This document shows, in pieces, positions 34,514 through 40,939 of a stretch of 47,262 bases of DNA. Under the pieces are notes generated by a model. That model did not search any database and was not told the DNA's origin. It saw only the letters and a program-made list of their open reading frames with translations. A program made the position numbers and the translations under genes. Numbering within the stretch: the first letter of the stretch is position 1; every line of letters starts with the position of its first letter. Origin of the DNA: JAQBQZ01 sp964406475 (GTDB lineage: Bacteria; Patescibacteriota; Minisyncoccia; Phycocordibacterales; CAIRYW01); NCBI GenBank assembly GCA_964406475.1, contig CAYORS010000004.1, positions 1-47,262 of the forward strand. The letters run 5' to 3'.

Positions 34514-34912
34514 TTACTGCAAAACAGAATCTTTTTGCATCTTCGATTCAAGACACCACTCATCAACACCGTACATAAACACAGCTAATGTCGCAATCGA
34601 AAGACCAAAATCCCTCACCCCAATCGCATCAAACCCCACAATCACTGTAATATCAAACATATGAAGCGCCAAAAGCAATGCAGATACACGAGTAAAAATT
34701 CCCAAAAGCAATGCCAGTCCGAATACTATTTCGAATGCACCATTTAGTGTCACCAAAGTTTCAAGAGAAAGACCAGATAGATCTGCAACACTTTGTGGAA
34801 CAAAACCTGTCCACATCACTGCATCACGAAGTTGGCTTACCCCAAACCACAAAAAAACAAGTGCTATACCTATGCGCAAAACCACAGGAGCATATGTGCG
34901 AAGGTGTATCAT
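34514..34912 (-). CDS. DoxX family membrane protein
   Basis: A 132-aa protein with four hydrophobic helices. The features RIGIALVFLWFGVSQLRD, LNGAFEIVFGLALLLGIFTRVSALLLALH and a final DFGLSIATLAVFM match the DoxX pattern. It lies 1 bp downstream of a membrane-tethered cytochrome b5 domain gene and 9 bp upstream of the PQ-loop-like gene. Adjacency suggests a membrane redox module, though no enzyme activity is shown for this type. Confidence 0.75.
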   Translation of the reverse strand: MIHLRTYAPVVLRIGIALVFLWFGVSQLRDAVMWTGFVPQSVADLSGLSLETLVTLNGAFEIVFGLALLLGIFTRVSALLLALHMFDITVIVGFDAIGVRDFGLSIATLAVFMYGVDEWCLESKMQKDSVLQ

Positions 34913-34913
34913 A

Positions 34914-35360
34914 TTATTTTAAAACTCCAATTTTAAATGTTACCAAAATACTTTCTGGTCGAGACTCTCCTCCATGCTGACGATCAAAAGCAGCACTTCC
35001 ATCAATACCACAAATACGAAGAATGTTTCTATCACCTCCAGGATGCTTACCGAAGAAAGCTGTCACGTCATATACGTTGCCATCAGTTGCAGTCCAGCAA
35101 TCAGATTCTGTTTTGTGTTGTGACACCTCAAGAAGTGTATATGTTGGTGTTGTAGGGACAGGTGGTTTGGTTTTGATATCACCCTCCTTTACAGATCCAG
35201 TTGTTGTAGAAGTCGTATTTTTTTCTGGTGTAGTAGTACTCTTATTTTGTGTCGATACGGGAGCAGGTATATCTAAAGCATTGTTTGACTTTTGAGTCAA
35301 AAGCACAAGACCAACAATTAACGCAGCTGCAACAAGAAGAAAAATGATAGTTTTTTTCAT
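34914..35360 (-). CDS. Membrane-tethered cytochrome b5-like heme-binding protein
   Basis: A 148-aa protein. An N-terminal hydrophobic helix (residues 5-21) anchors a Thr/Ser/Pro-rich spacer (about 30-72). The C-terminal cytochrome b5 domain has TLLEVSQHKTESDCWTATDG, VYDVTAFFGKHPGGDRNIL and FDRQHGG. The axial ligands should be H106 (in HPGG) and H129 (in QHGG), both present. C88 and C117 could form a disulfide, suggesting the domain faces outside. Heme-binding proteins are notable in a lineage that usually lacks heme synthesis, so heme may be scavenged. Partner proteins are probably the adjacent DoxX gene product. Confidence 0.88.
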   Translation of the reverse strand: MKKTIIFLLVAAALIVGLVLLTQKSNNALDIPAPVSTQNKSTTTPEKNTTSTTTGSVKEGDIKTKPPVPTTPTYTLLEVSQHKTESDCWTATDGNVYDVTAFFGKHPGGDRNILRICGIDGSAAFDRQHGGESRPESILVTFKIGVLK

Positions 35361-35490
35361 AGAAATTATTTTAATAATATATTACATATTATATACGAAT
35401 ACTCTAGAACGTAAAAGAAATCTAATACACACCACCCTCTCATAAGACTTAGAAAAGAGTATTATTTTATAAAGATATTACTTCCTCTAA

Positions 35491-35527
35491 TCCCCAAGGA
35501 CTGCCCTTGCTGAGCCTTACAACTTTA
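35491..35527 (+). repeat. Short hairpin repeat, copy C1
   Basis: About 35 bp: CCCAAGGACTGCCCTTG then CTGAGCCTTACAA. The CAAGG...CCTTG arms form a 5-bp stem. It matches copy C2 (36021-36051) over most positions. It lies 32 bp before the start of the 130-aa gene, in the intergenic gap 35361-35558, which is otherwise AT-rich and unremarkable. Confidence 0.6.
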
Positions 35528-35558
35528 TTAATTTTCACACTTGTATATAATTAAACTT

Positions 35559-35951
35559 ATGAAAAAAGAACATGTGATCAAGATATTACGCGATATAGAC
35601 AAAGACAATCCATTGTATCAAAAAGCAGAGACGGTCTTACATATTCTTGAAGAAGATAAAGACTATATCATCCAAGATTCGAGAAAAGGCATAAAAAAAG
35701 AAAGAGAGATAAGGATAATGGAAGAATATATCAGAAGAGAAAAACCATCACAGGAAAAAGGTGGTGTTTATGACCAATTGGAACTAGTCAAAAAAGAAAA
35801 AGGATTGATATACCACCTCGATGTATTTCCAAAAAAATACTGGATATATATTGTTTTGAATCGTAAAAACAAAATCCTGAGACTCAACGTAAATGAGAAT
35901 AGACCATTCGATATAAAAACAGGATGCGATTTAATGGATTATGAGATATAA
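35559..35951 (+). CDS. Hypothetical protein (130 aa)
   Basis: No family recognised. The N-terminal half is charged helix (KILRDIDKDNPLYQKAETVLHILEEDK...RKGIKKEREIRIMEEYIRRE), and the second half has strands with aromatic residues (IYHLDVFPKKYWIYIVLNRKNKILRLNVNE). I start at ATG 35559, because TATAAT (35546-35551) ends 7 nt before it; an in-frame ATG 18 nt upstream would precede that box. It lies between two copies of the C repeat, at the start of the accessory island. Confidence 0.55.
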   Translation: MKKEHVIKILRDIDKDNPLYQKAETVLHILEEDKDYIIQDSRKGIKKEREIRIMEEYIRREKPSQEKGGVYDQLELVKKEKGLIYHLDVFPKKYWIYIVLNRKNKILRLNVNENRPFDIKTGCDLMDYEI

Positions 35952-36020
35952 GACAAAAATACTCACTCGTTCTCATTTGCGGTTTTTTCGCATAAACACA
36001 GGTATCGAATCTGTATTAAT

Positions 36021-36051
36021 GCCCAAGGGATGCCCTTGTGGAACTTTACAG
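36021..36051 (+). repeat. Short hairpin repeat, copy C2
   Basis: CCCAAGGGATGCCCTTG then TGGAACTTTACAG. The stem CAAGGG/CCCTTG is better paired than in C1. It lies about 62 bp before the 89-aa gene. Confidence 0.6.
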
Positions 36052-36112
36052 TATATCTTAGCATAAGATATACCTTATACACATAACAATAACCCTTGGT
36101 CACAATTCCAAC

Positions 36113-36382
36113 ATGATTATCGATAACAATCGTTTTACATCTGAAGATATCTATATTGATTATAATAATGAAGAGGTGATGTTCAGATCTGAACATCAAA
36201 GCAAGAAATATTTTCGCAAATTCTACGGAGAAACCAAAGAGACTGAAGTTGCTTTTGATAACAATTTACTGAACGAGGCAATCCGTTTTGGATTGGAGAT
36301 AACCAGAAAAGAATATTTTGAAGTTAAGCTACCAAAGAACAAAGAAAACACAACAAACAAGCGTGTTATCGGATCAAAATGA
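36113..36382 (+). CDS. Hypothetical protein (89 aa)
   Basis: No family recognised. The protein is hydrophilic, acidic in the first part (MIIDNNRFTSEDIYIDYNNEEV) and basic at the end (KLPKNKENTTNKRVIGSK). There is no membrane segment. It is convergent with the next gene, and the two stop regions overlap by 17 bp. It is also close to repeat C2. Codon use is like the surrounding AT-rich genes. Moderate confidence that it is expressed. Confidence 0.45.
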   Translation: MIIDNNRFTSEDIYIDYNNEEVMFRSEHQSKKYFRKFYGETKETEVAFDNNLLNEAIRFGLEITRKEYFEVKLPKNKENTTNKRVIGSK

Positions 36383-36581
36383 AACCCCAAATCCCCTTTC
36401 CCACTTTGTAGTGAAGAAGGGGCATTATTGATTTTGACAGCAAGTCGCGATCGTATCCAACAAGCGCTTCACTTGTCGCGATAAGTTTCTTTAGTGCATC
36501 AAGCGGCGTTTCTTCTTCATACTGTTCAATACCCACAAGATGATCAGAGAAAGACACTATAACGGTAAAAAGTCTTTTCAT
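36366..36581 (-). CDS. Hypothetical protein (71 aa)
   Basis: No named family. The sequence (KRLFTVIVSFSDHLVGIEQYEEETPLDALKKLIATSEALVGYDRDLL...KVGKGIWGFI) has the look of a small alpha/beta protein: strand, helix with acidic residues, then a Gly-containing strand pair. It lies 6 bp after the next membrane gene in the same direction, so probably co-transcribed with it. Confidence 0.5.
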   Translation of the reverse strand: MKRLFTVIVSFSDHLVGIEQYEEETPLDALKKLIATSEALVGYDRDLLSKSIMPLLHYKVGKGIWGFILIR

Positions 36582-36587
36582 GGTGAT

Positions 36588-37067
36588 TTATTTTTTATTA
36601 TTTATAAACGGGGCAAGACCAACCACGGCTATCAACATGCCTACTGTATTACTTATTAGATCTAGCCACGTATCATTGATACTTATCGAAAAAACCATCC
36701 GGATATAGTTCTGCAAAATAAACTCTAAAATTTCATTTGCTACACCAAGAGCCGTTACAACTAAGAGACTGAAAAGAACAAACTGGAATCTCTTCACGTG
36801 TACACCAGAATCTCTAGCTGCCAAAAAACAGACAAAAAGCGCCATAAATCCTCCGCCGAAACCATGAAGAAAACGATTACTCAACTCTGGATCGTGAATA
36901 TTGAAAGCTGTAAAGTATCCCAAGAAACTCAGTATAAAAATTAATCCTACTGAAACTAGTGATTTTAAACCAATCTTCGGTACCTTATTTTCAAAAAAGT
37001 ATGGAAAAAGAAAGAACAATATAAAGTATGAGATGCAAAGACTAAATGTTATGGCGATTAGATACAT
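36588..37067 (-). CDS. VanZ/DUF2238-like membrane protein
   Basis: From ATG 37067 the protein is 159 aa with four hydrophobic helices. A conserved patch HGFGGGFMALF and the C-terminal NDTWLDLISNTVGMLIAVVG (the 'DTxxDLxxNTxG' pattern) are typical of VanZ/DUF2238-like proteins. Function is unknown; VanZ relatives are linked to envelope resistance. The longer in-frame start would add residues with little hydrophobicity. TAGAAT lies 7 nt before the chosen ATG. Confidence 0.65.
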   Translation of the reverse strand: MYLIAITFSLCISYFILFFLFPYFFENKVPKIGLKSLVSVGLIFILSFLGYFTAFNIHDPELSNRFLHGFGGGFMALFVCFLAARDSGVHVKRFQFVLFSLLVVTALGVANEILEFILQNYIRMVFSISINDTWLDLISNTVGMLIAVVGLAPFINNKK

Positions 37068-37092
37068 AAGTACTATTCTAACATGAGAAAAT

Positions 37093-37497
37093 CTAGATAC
37101 TGATAGCACCAACATCTCCATCTAAACATACCGGGAGCATGCCACCAATTTCAACTCTATTTGGTTGTTCTGGTAAATTATTTAAAAGAAATATCTTTTT
37201 ACCAAGAGAAAAAGCAAAACCAATTTCTAAAAATGAATTTGCACCAATGTAATTATCAGTATCTTTTAGTTTTTCATTTACAATTAAAACAGCGTCGCCT
37301 TGTCGTATCTTGTCCAAATGGTCAATTATCATTCTATTCTTAAATTCATATTGATCTGTTTCAGTCATTGTTGAATAGTCGTTCGTTTCTCCAACATTTG
37401 GTACCAACACATTAAAACCCAAGTCTTTCAATTTTTCCTCTATTTCAAACATCTTATCTTTTAGTTTCATTGATCCGCAGATTACAATCGTTTTCAT
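37093..37497 (-). CDS. Nucleoside 2-deoxyribosyltransferase-like protein
   Basis: From ATG 37497 the protein is 134 aa. It begins with a Rossmann-like strand and glycine turn (TIVICGSMKLKDKMFEIEEKL), then FNVLVPN. It ends with GDAVLIVNEKL...NYIGANSFLEIGFAFSLGKKIFLLN, matching the family pattern with the nucleophile Glu in the GANxFxEIG block. Such proteins transfer or hydrolyse deoxyribosyl groups; some relatives sense or destroy nucleotides in defence. No partner gene that would show a defence role lies next to it. Confidence 0.65.
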   Translation of the reverse strand: MKTIVICGSMKLKDKMFEIEEKLKDLGFNVLVPNVGETNDYSTMTETDQYEFKNRMIIDHLDKIRQGDAVLIVNEKLKDTDNYIGANSFLEIGFAFSLGKKIFLLNNLPEQPNRVEIGGMLPVCLDGDVGAISI

Positions 37498-37555
37498 ATT
37501 ATTTTTTGTTATTATGCCAGTACATAAGTGTGTCATATCCACCTGATCGATAGTT

Positions 37556-37631
37556 TTATCCGCTTTTGGCTCTTAACTGTGTTCTTCGGTCTAGAACCAC
37601 CGACAATGAGACCTTGTAAGGATATTTTAGC
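37556..37631 (+). repeat. Diverged partial copy (B) of the 38.4-kb structured element
   Basis: TTATCCGCTTTTGGCTCTTAACTG is followed by a stem TCGGT/ACCGA (37586-37603) with AGAACC in the loop, then CTTGTAAGG and ATATTTTAGC. It aligns over about 75 bp to 38565-38650 of the large element. The gap 37498-37644 holds nothing else I can identify. Confidence 0.6.
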
Positions 37632-37644
37632 AAAAAATTCTAAA

Positions 37645-38352
37645 TCAAACTAACCCGCCTCGGTCTATCTTATTTTTATTCTTTAATAGGCTTAAATTGA
37701 AATAAAGAGACATTACCAGAAATAAAAGTGAAAGAAATCCTAGTGATGGTTCTGGAGTCCAAGCTGTGCATATAATCAAAATAATAAGGATGATATTTAG
37801 TATAGAAATAAAGCCAAAATATGATTTAAAATCTTTAGTTTTCAGCATTTTTAAATTATAAGAAGGTGTGTAACTATTATATTTGAAGGAAGTATGCAGT
37901 GTAAATAAAAACAAGAGTAGTACGAGCATGACTGGTGCAGACATAAGAGGAATCCCAATTGAATCCGCCCAGTGTGCAAAAGCACCTCTCATTTGATCAA
38001 CAATAATACTAGCTACGTACCAAAAGGTATATATACACGATGCAATAAACCCCCACAAGAAAAGGATCTTTTTTGAAGAAGGCGACTTTATCTCCTTTTT
38101 TTGAACAACAACAATTAGTAATACGGATACCAGTAAAAAAACTAAAGAAGATTCTTGCAAAGCATATTTATTAGTTAAATACGAATTTCTTAAATCCCAA
38201 TATTTTTGAGAACCATCTTCTGATGTAAGCTGTAAATATTTTTGCTCGAATTCAGACTGATTCGTATACGGCTTTAAAATTAGTGAGTAGAGAAAAGCAA
38301 AAGTACTCAATAGCATCAGAGAAATTAATATTGTTTTTGAATACTTTTTCAT
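37645..38352 (-). CDS. Multi-span membrane protein of unknown function
   Basis: A 235-aa protein with six hydrophobic helices (near residues 7-27, 65-85, 95-118, 135-155, 178-198 and 204-222) and an outer loop after helix 1 with YLQLTSEDGSQKYWDLRNSYLTNKYALQESS. No family recognised. It lies between repeat B and the large structured element. Its last codons (IDRGGLV) overlap an 11-bp sequence, CTCGGTCTATC (37659-37669), that is repeated inside the large element at 38414-38424. Confidence 0.6.
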   Translation of the reverse strand: MKKYSKTILISLMLLSTFAFLYSLILKPYTNQSEFEQKYLQLTSEDGSQKYWDLRNSYLTNKYALQESSLVFLLVSVLLIVVVQKKEIKSPSSKKILFLWGFIASCIYTFWYVASIIVDQMRGAFAHWADSIGIPLMSAPVMLVLLLFLFTLHTSFKYNSYTPSYNLKMLKTKDFKSYFGFISILNIILIILIICTAWTPEPSLGFLSLLFLVMSLYFNLSLLKNKNKIDRGGLV

Positions 38353-38361
38353 GAATCTTAA

Positions 38362-38654
38362 TTTTAGCTTACTTGCTGGATTTCTGATAGCGAGTTGCCT
38401 CCTTTTGAGGCGTCTCGGTCTATCACATGACTGCTGCCGATCAGAGAGTCTCTCTTCTTACAGGAGCAGTGCCCCGATTGGAGATTTTGCTCGTGAATAC
38501 ACTCCAAAATTCTCTCAATCGGGCTTCGAGTCCCTGTCAAAGTGCGTTGAGCACTTTGAGGCAGTTATCCGCCTTTGGCTCCTAACTGGCTGTCTCGAGC
38601 AAGAACCGCAGTCAGCCAAGCCCTGTAAGGTTATTTTTAATACTTTTAGCTTAC
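38362..38654 (+). repeat. Structured element A (about 270 bp) with flanking 11-bp direct repeats
   Basis: A GC-richer block in the 332-bp gap 38353-38684. TTTTAGCTTAC occurs at both edges (38362-38372 and 38644-38654). Six consecutive hairpins lie between: GCCTC/GAGGC (38397-38411); ACTGCT/AGCAGT (38430-38470) with an inner AGAGA/TCTCT; a 17-bp stem with two single-base bulges (38473-38523); TCAAAGTGC/GCACTTTGA (38537-38559); CAGTTA/TAACTG (38562-38588); GGCTG/CAGCC (38588-38617). It also contains GCTGCCGATCAG and TTCGAGTCCCTG, both 12-bp matches to the tRNA-Gln gene in opposite orientations. No coding role is convincing. Confidence 0.7.
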
Positions 38655-38684
38655 AATTTAGACGGTCTTTGAGCACCTACAAAA

Positions 38685-39305
38685 TTACAGAAGTATACCC
38701 TCTAGCTCTGTTGCGTCGTGGGCAATATAATCAGGACTGTGTATACTTAGTTTTTTCTCACTAGTAAAACCCCAAGTGACTGCCACGCTTTTTATTCCAG
38801 TCGCTTTAGAGACATCAATCTCGTGATTACTATCTCCAACAAAAAATGTTTCTTCTACATTTAAGTTGTGTTCTTTAATTATTCTTTGAACAGGCTTCAA
38901 CTTATCGTTTGCATTTGTCACGACTTCACTGAATGTGTTCTCTAAACCATATGCTTGTACCTCAGGAAGCAATGTCTCTGGGAAATCGGAACTTACAACA
39001 GCAAGGAAGTAACCATTTTCCTTACATCTTTGTATAATCTTTACTACCTCGGGAAAAGCGACTGCTTCTGGGCAGTCTTTGTTTAATTGTAATTGCTGGA
39101 ATAATGTTGACCGCTCCGCTTCGTCATATCCTTCAGGTAGATATTTCTGATAAAAAAGCGCAGGGGGCTGCGTCCAATTTTCTCTAAATTCTTTCGTGGA
39201 TATCTCGCTTACCCCATACTTTTTAAATATGTGATTTACTATCCACATTTGGTTTGTCACTGTATCCCTTACAACGCCAGACCAGTCAAAAATAATATTT
39301 TTCAT
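38685..39305 (-). CDS. HAD-superfamily hydrolase, phosphonatase-like nucleophile motif
   Basis: A 206-aa protein of the HAD fold with a helical cap (about residues 15-80). Motif I is D7-W-S9-G-V-V: the nucleophile Asp is present but the usual second Asp (acid/base) is Ser, as phosphonoacetaldehyde hydrolase-type enzymes have Ala there. Motif II is AVVSSD, motif III the Lys in NDKLKPVQ, and motif IV FFVGDSNHEIDVSKATG. It is probably a phosphatase or phosphotransferase of altered mechanism; substrate unknown. The gene lies between element A and tRNA-Gln. TATAAT ends 9 nt before the ATG. Confidence 0.85.
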   Translation of the reverse strand: MKNIIFDWSGVVRDTVTNQMWIVNHIFKKYGVSEISTKEFRENWTQPPALFYQKYLPEGYDEAERSTLFQQLQLNKDCPEAVAFPEVVKIIQRCKENGYFLAVVSSDFPETLLPEVQAYGLENTFSEVVTNANDKLKPVQRIIKEHNLNVEETFFVGDSNHEIDVSKATGIKSVAVTWGFTSEKKLSIHSPDYIAHDATELEGILL

Positions 39306-39395
39306 TTTTACTTAATTATATTGCTTTTTCTCTATTATAGTAACTATACAAACTTACCAAAGCGTTTAATTGACGCTACTCGTAGTAGCTCTTGT

Positions 39396-39469
39396 TGGCT
39401 GCCGATCAGGGACTCGAACCCCAATACTCGCCTCCAGAGGGCGATGTCCTACCATTAGACGAATCGGCA
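39396..39469 (-). tRNA. tRNA-Gln (anticodon CUG)
   Basis: A full cloverleaf can be drawn on the minus strand. Acceptor TGCCGAT/ATCGGCA with discriminator G and encoded CCA; D arm with GTC/GAC around TAATGGTAG; anticodon stem TCGCC/GGCGA with loop CTCTGGA (anticodon CTG, reads CAG); T arm with TTCGAGT loop. Two 12-bp pieces of its 3' half recur in element A. A 6-bp hairpin GCTACT/AGTAGC follows just downstream. Confidence 0.93.
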
Positions 39470-39519
39470 CTGCATACAAACATCCATAGATTACTCTTTT
39501 TTGCGATAAAAATCAAAGC

Positions 39520-39547
39520 TTGTCTTTTAGCCTTTATACCGTATAGT
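39520..39547 (+). promoter_or_regulatory. Promoter of the 73-aa gene
   Basis: TTGTCT (39520-39525), 16-bp spacer, TATAGT (39542-39547). Start predicted near 39554, 3 nt before the ATG. Confidence 0.55.
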
Positions 39548-39556
39548 ACAAAGAGC

Positions 39557-39778
39557 ATGAACACAAAATTGGTTGTTGTATTTTGTGCTATTGTTCTTTT
39601 GCGATTTGGTAGATGTCTCCCTTTTGAGAAAAAAGTGACTTATCTTGTAATCCGTTATATGCCCACCCTCCCAGTCCGGAAACTCAAGACCCCACCTCCT
39701 TCTCCTATACGCAATAAACCAGCACTCGACAGACACAAACCCTGGTCTCAACATCAAAGACAAAGGAGAAGCTTTTAG
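39557..39778 (+). CDS. Small membrane protein with basic Pro-rich tail (73 aa)
   Basis: No family recognised. A hydrophobic N-terminal helix (about residues 4-15) is followed by a basic, Pro-rich tail (PVRKLKTPPPSPIRNKPALDRHKPWSQ) ending RQRRSF. The promoter is 9 nt upstream and the stop codon TAG lies in the loop/stem of the terminator, so it forms a complete single-gene unit. The open frame extends upstream across the tRNA antisense strand, but that part is not real coding. Confidence 0.55.
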   Translation: MNTKLVVVFCAIVLLRFGRCLPFEKKVTYLVIRYMPTLPVRKLKTPPPSPIRNKPALDRHKPWSQHQRQRRSF

Positions 39779-39791
39779 CTTCTCCTTTTTT
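39763..39791 (+). terminator. Terminator with embedded stop codon
   Basis: A perfect 11-bp stem AAGGAGAAGCT / AGCTTCTCCTT with a TTT loop. It contains the TAG stop of the 73-aa gene and is followed by TTTT. It may also slow transcripts from the convergent gene at 39806. Confidence 0.85.
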
Positions 39792-39805
39792 GATTCTGTG
39801 TAAAT

Positions 39806-40939
39806 CTATTCTAAAATCTTCTTGCCTTGTTTGTCGATATAGAACCATGAATCACTTGTCCATTCAGTGTGTTCCTCTTGTACTTTTTGAGTACAGTTGA
39901 GTGCCACTTTCGCTTTCCCATTTTCAAAGGGGTACGCACACTCGAACTGCGGCGGGATGACGACCAAATAATTCTTACCCATATACCCAATCTTTTTGTT
40001 CAGCACAACTCTTCTCATACCGTCTGATAGCTCGTCTGGTGCATTATCAACCATAAAATACTCTGGAGCAGGATATGGCTTTATATATTGTATCTGAGCA
40101 TTGAATCTAAATAATGGATGCTCTGGCATAAACGCAAGGAGCGGAGCACCGATCGGTAATCCGTTTTTATCTACAGACAAAAGCTCAGTACTTGAGTCAG
40201 AATCAAGAAGACCTTTCGTAGTAAACTCATACTTCACAACAGGACTTGTTGTAGCAAGTGGGTTGAACTCTAGGACCTCTTTACCCACCTTATCGAGAGC
40301 TCTTAGAGTATAGATCATATAGGAATCATCTGGACCAAACCCCATTTCTGTATAAGTAAATCCTAGCTCACCTCTCGACTTCAGGGTACCGATTATCTGT
40401 CTCTCTTCATCTACAACCTGAATATTCTTCCACTTATAGTGTGCCAAATCACGAACATCCCCATCCAAGATATATTGATTGGTATTTTTGTCATATATCC
40501 AAACAAGATAAATATCATCACCTTTCGCATCCGGTCGTGGAGAATAGAGTGTGAAGAAGTCTTTGTATCCATCAAAATTAAAGTCATGGGAGAATCCCAT
40601 AAGGGGTGATAGGTCGAGCTTCTTGTTACGATAAGCCAAAGTAAGATTTTCGCTCTCTGCCCCTAGAGTAATTGTCTGATTCACCACACCCGAGATTGAT
40701 ATGGTCTTACTATCACAAGAAAGAGTTGCTGTCACCTGTGGTAGAGTGTCTGTCGATCTCAACACACCATCAATCAAAAATTCCTTTTTCACATCTTCTT
40801 TGTTTGTCGCATCACAAATCTTGCCAACACTTAAGATATGCAATACTTTTTTTGGAGCTGAACGGAAGAAGAAATAATATAAAGATCCGCAGATAAGAAC
40901 AAGGAGAACTATAATACCCGTTATGAGTTTCTTATTCAT
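39806..40939 (-). CDS. Membrane-anchored WG-repeat-like protein
   Basis: From ATG 40939 the protein is 377 aa. One N-terminal membrane helix (about residues 5-26) precedes an outer domain. Its central part has FG-GAP-like acidic motifs (DFNFDGYKDFFTLYSP, YDKNTNQYILDGDVRDL). The C-terminal part has a WG-type repeat: KIGYMGKNYLVVIPPQFECAY, then FENGKAKVALN and WFYIDKQGKKIL. Probably a surface beta-propeller or beta-rich protein. Its start overlaps the end of the protease gene by 8 nt (ATGAATAA), so they are translated together. The longer start at 40966 lies inside the protease gene and is less likely. Confidence 0.65.
   Translation of the reverse strand: MNKKLITGIIVLLVLICGSLYYFFFRSAPKKVLHILSVGKICDATNKEDVKKEFLIDGVLRSTDTLPQVTATLSCDSKTISISGVVNQTITLGAESENLTLAYRNKKLDLSPLMGFSHDFNFDGYKDFFTLYSPRPDAKGDDIYLVWIYDKNTNQYILDGDVRDLAHYKWKNIQVVDEERQIIGTLKSRGELGFTYTEMGFGPDDSYMIYTLRALDKVGKEVLEFNPLATTSPVVKYEFTTKGLLDSDSSTELLSVDKNGLPIGAPLLAFMPEHPLFRFNAQIQYIKPYPAPEYFMVDNAPDELSDGMRRVVLNKKIGYMGKNYLVVIPPQFECAYPFENGKAKVALNCTQKVQEEHTEWTSDSWFYIDKQGKKILE

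Noticed and set aside
38562..38588. Integron attC site
   Set aside because: The CAGTTA/TAACTG arms do not match the GTTRRRY / RYYYAAC core boxes, and no integron integrase is in the window.
38351..38764. 137-aa open frame across structured element A
   Set aside because: It follows the palindromic element and overlaps the end of the HAD gene. Composition is not protein-like, and the hairpins explain the sequence better.
39392..39556. Upstream extension of the 73-aa gene, reading GLEPQYSPPEG-like residues
   Set aside because: This is the antisense strand of tRNA-Gln, a common source of spurious proteins; the promoter and ATG at 39557 give a better gene.
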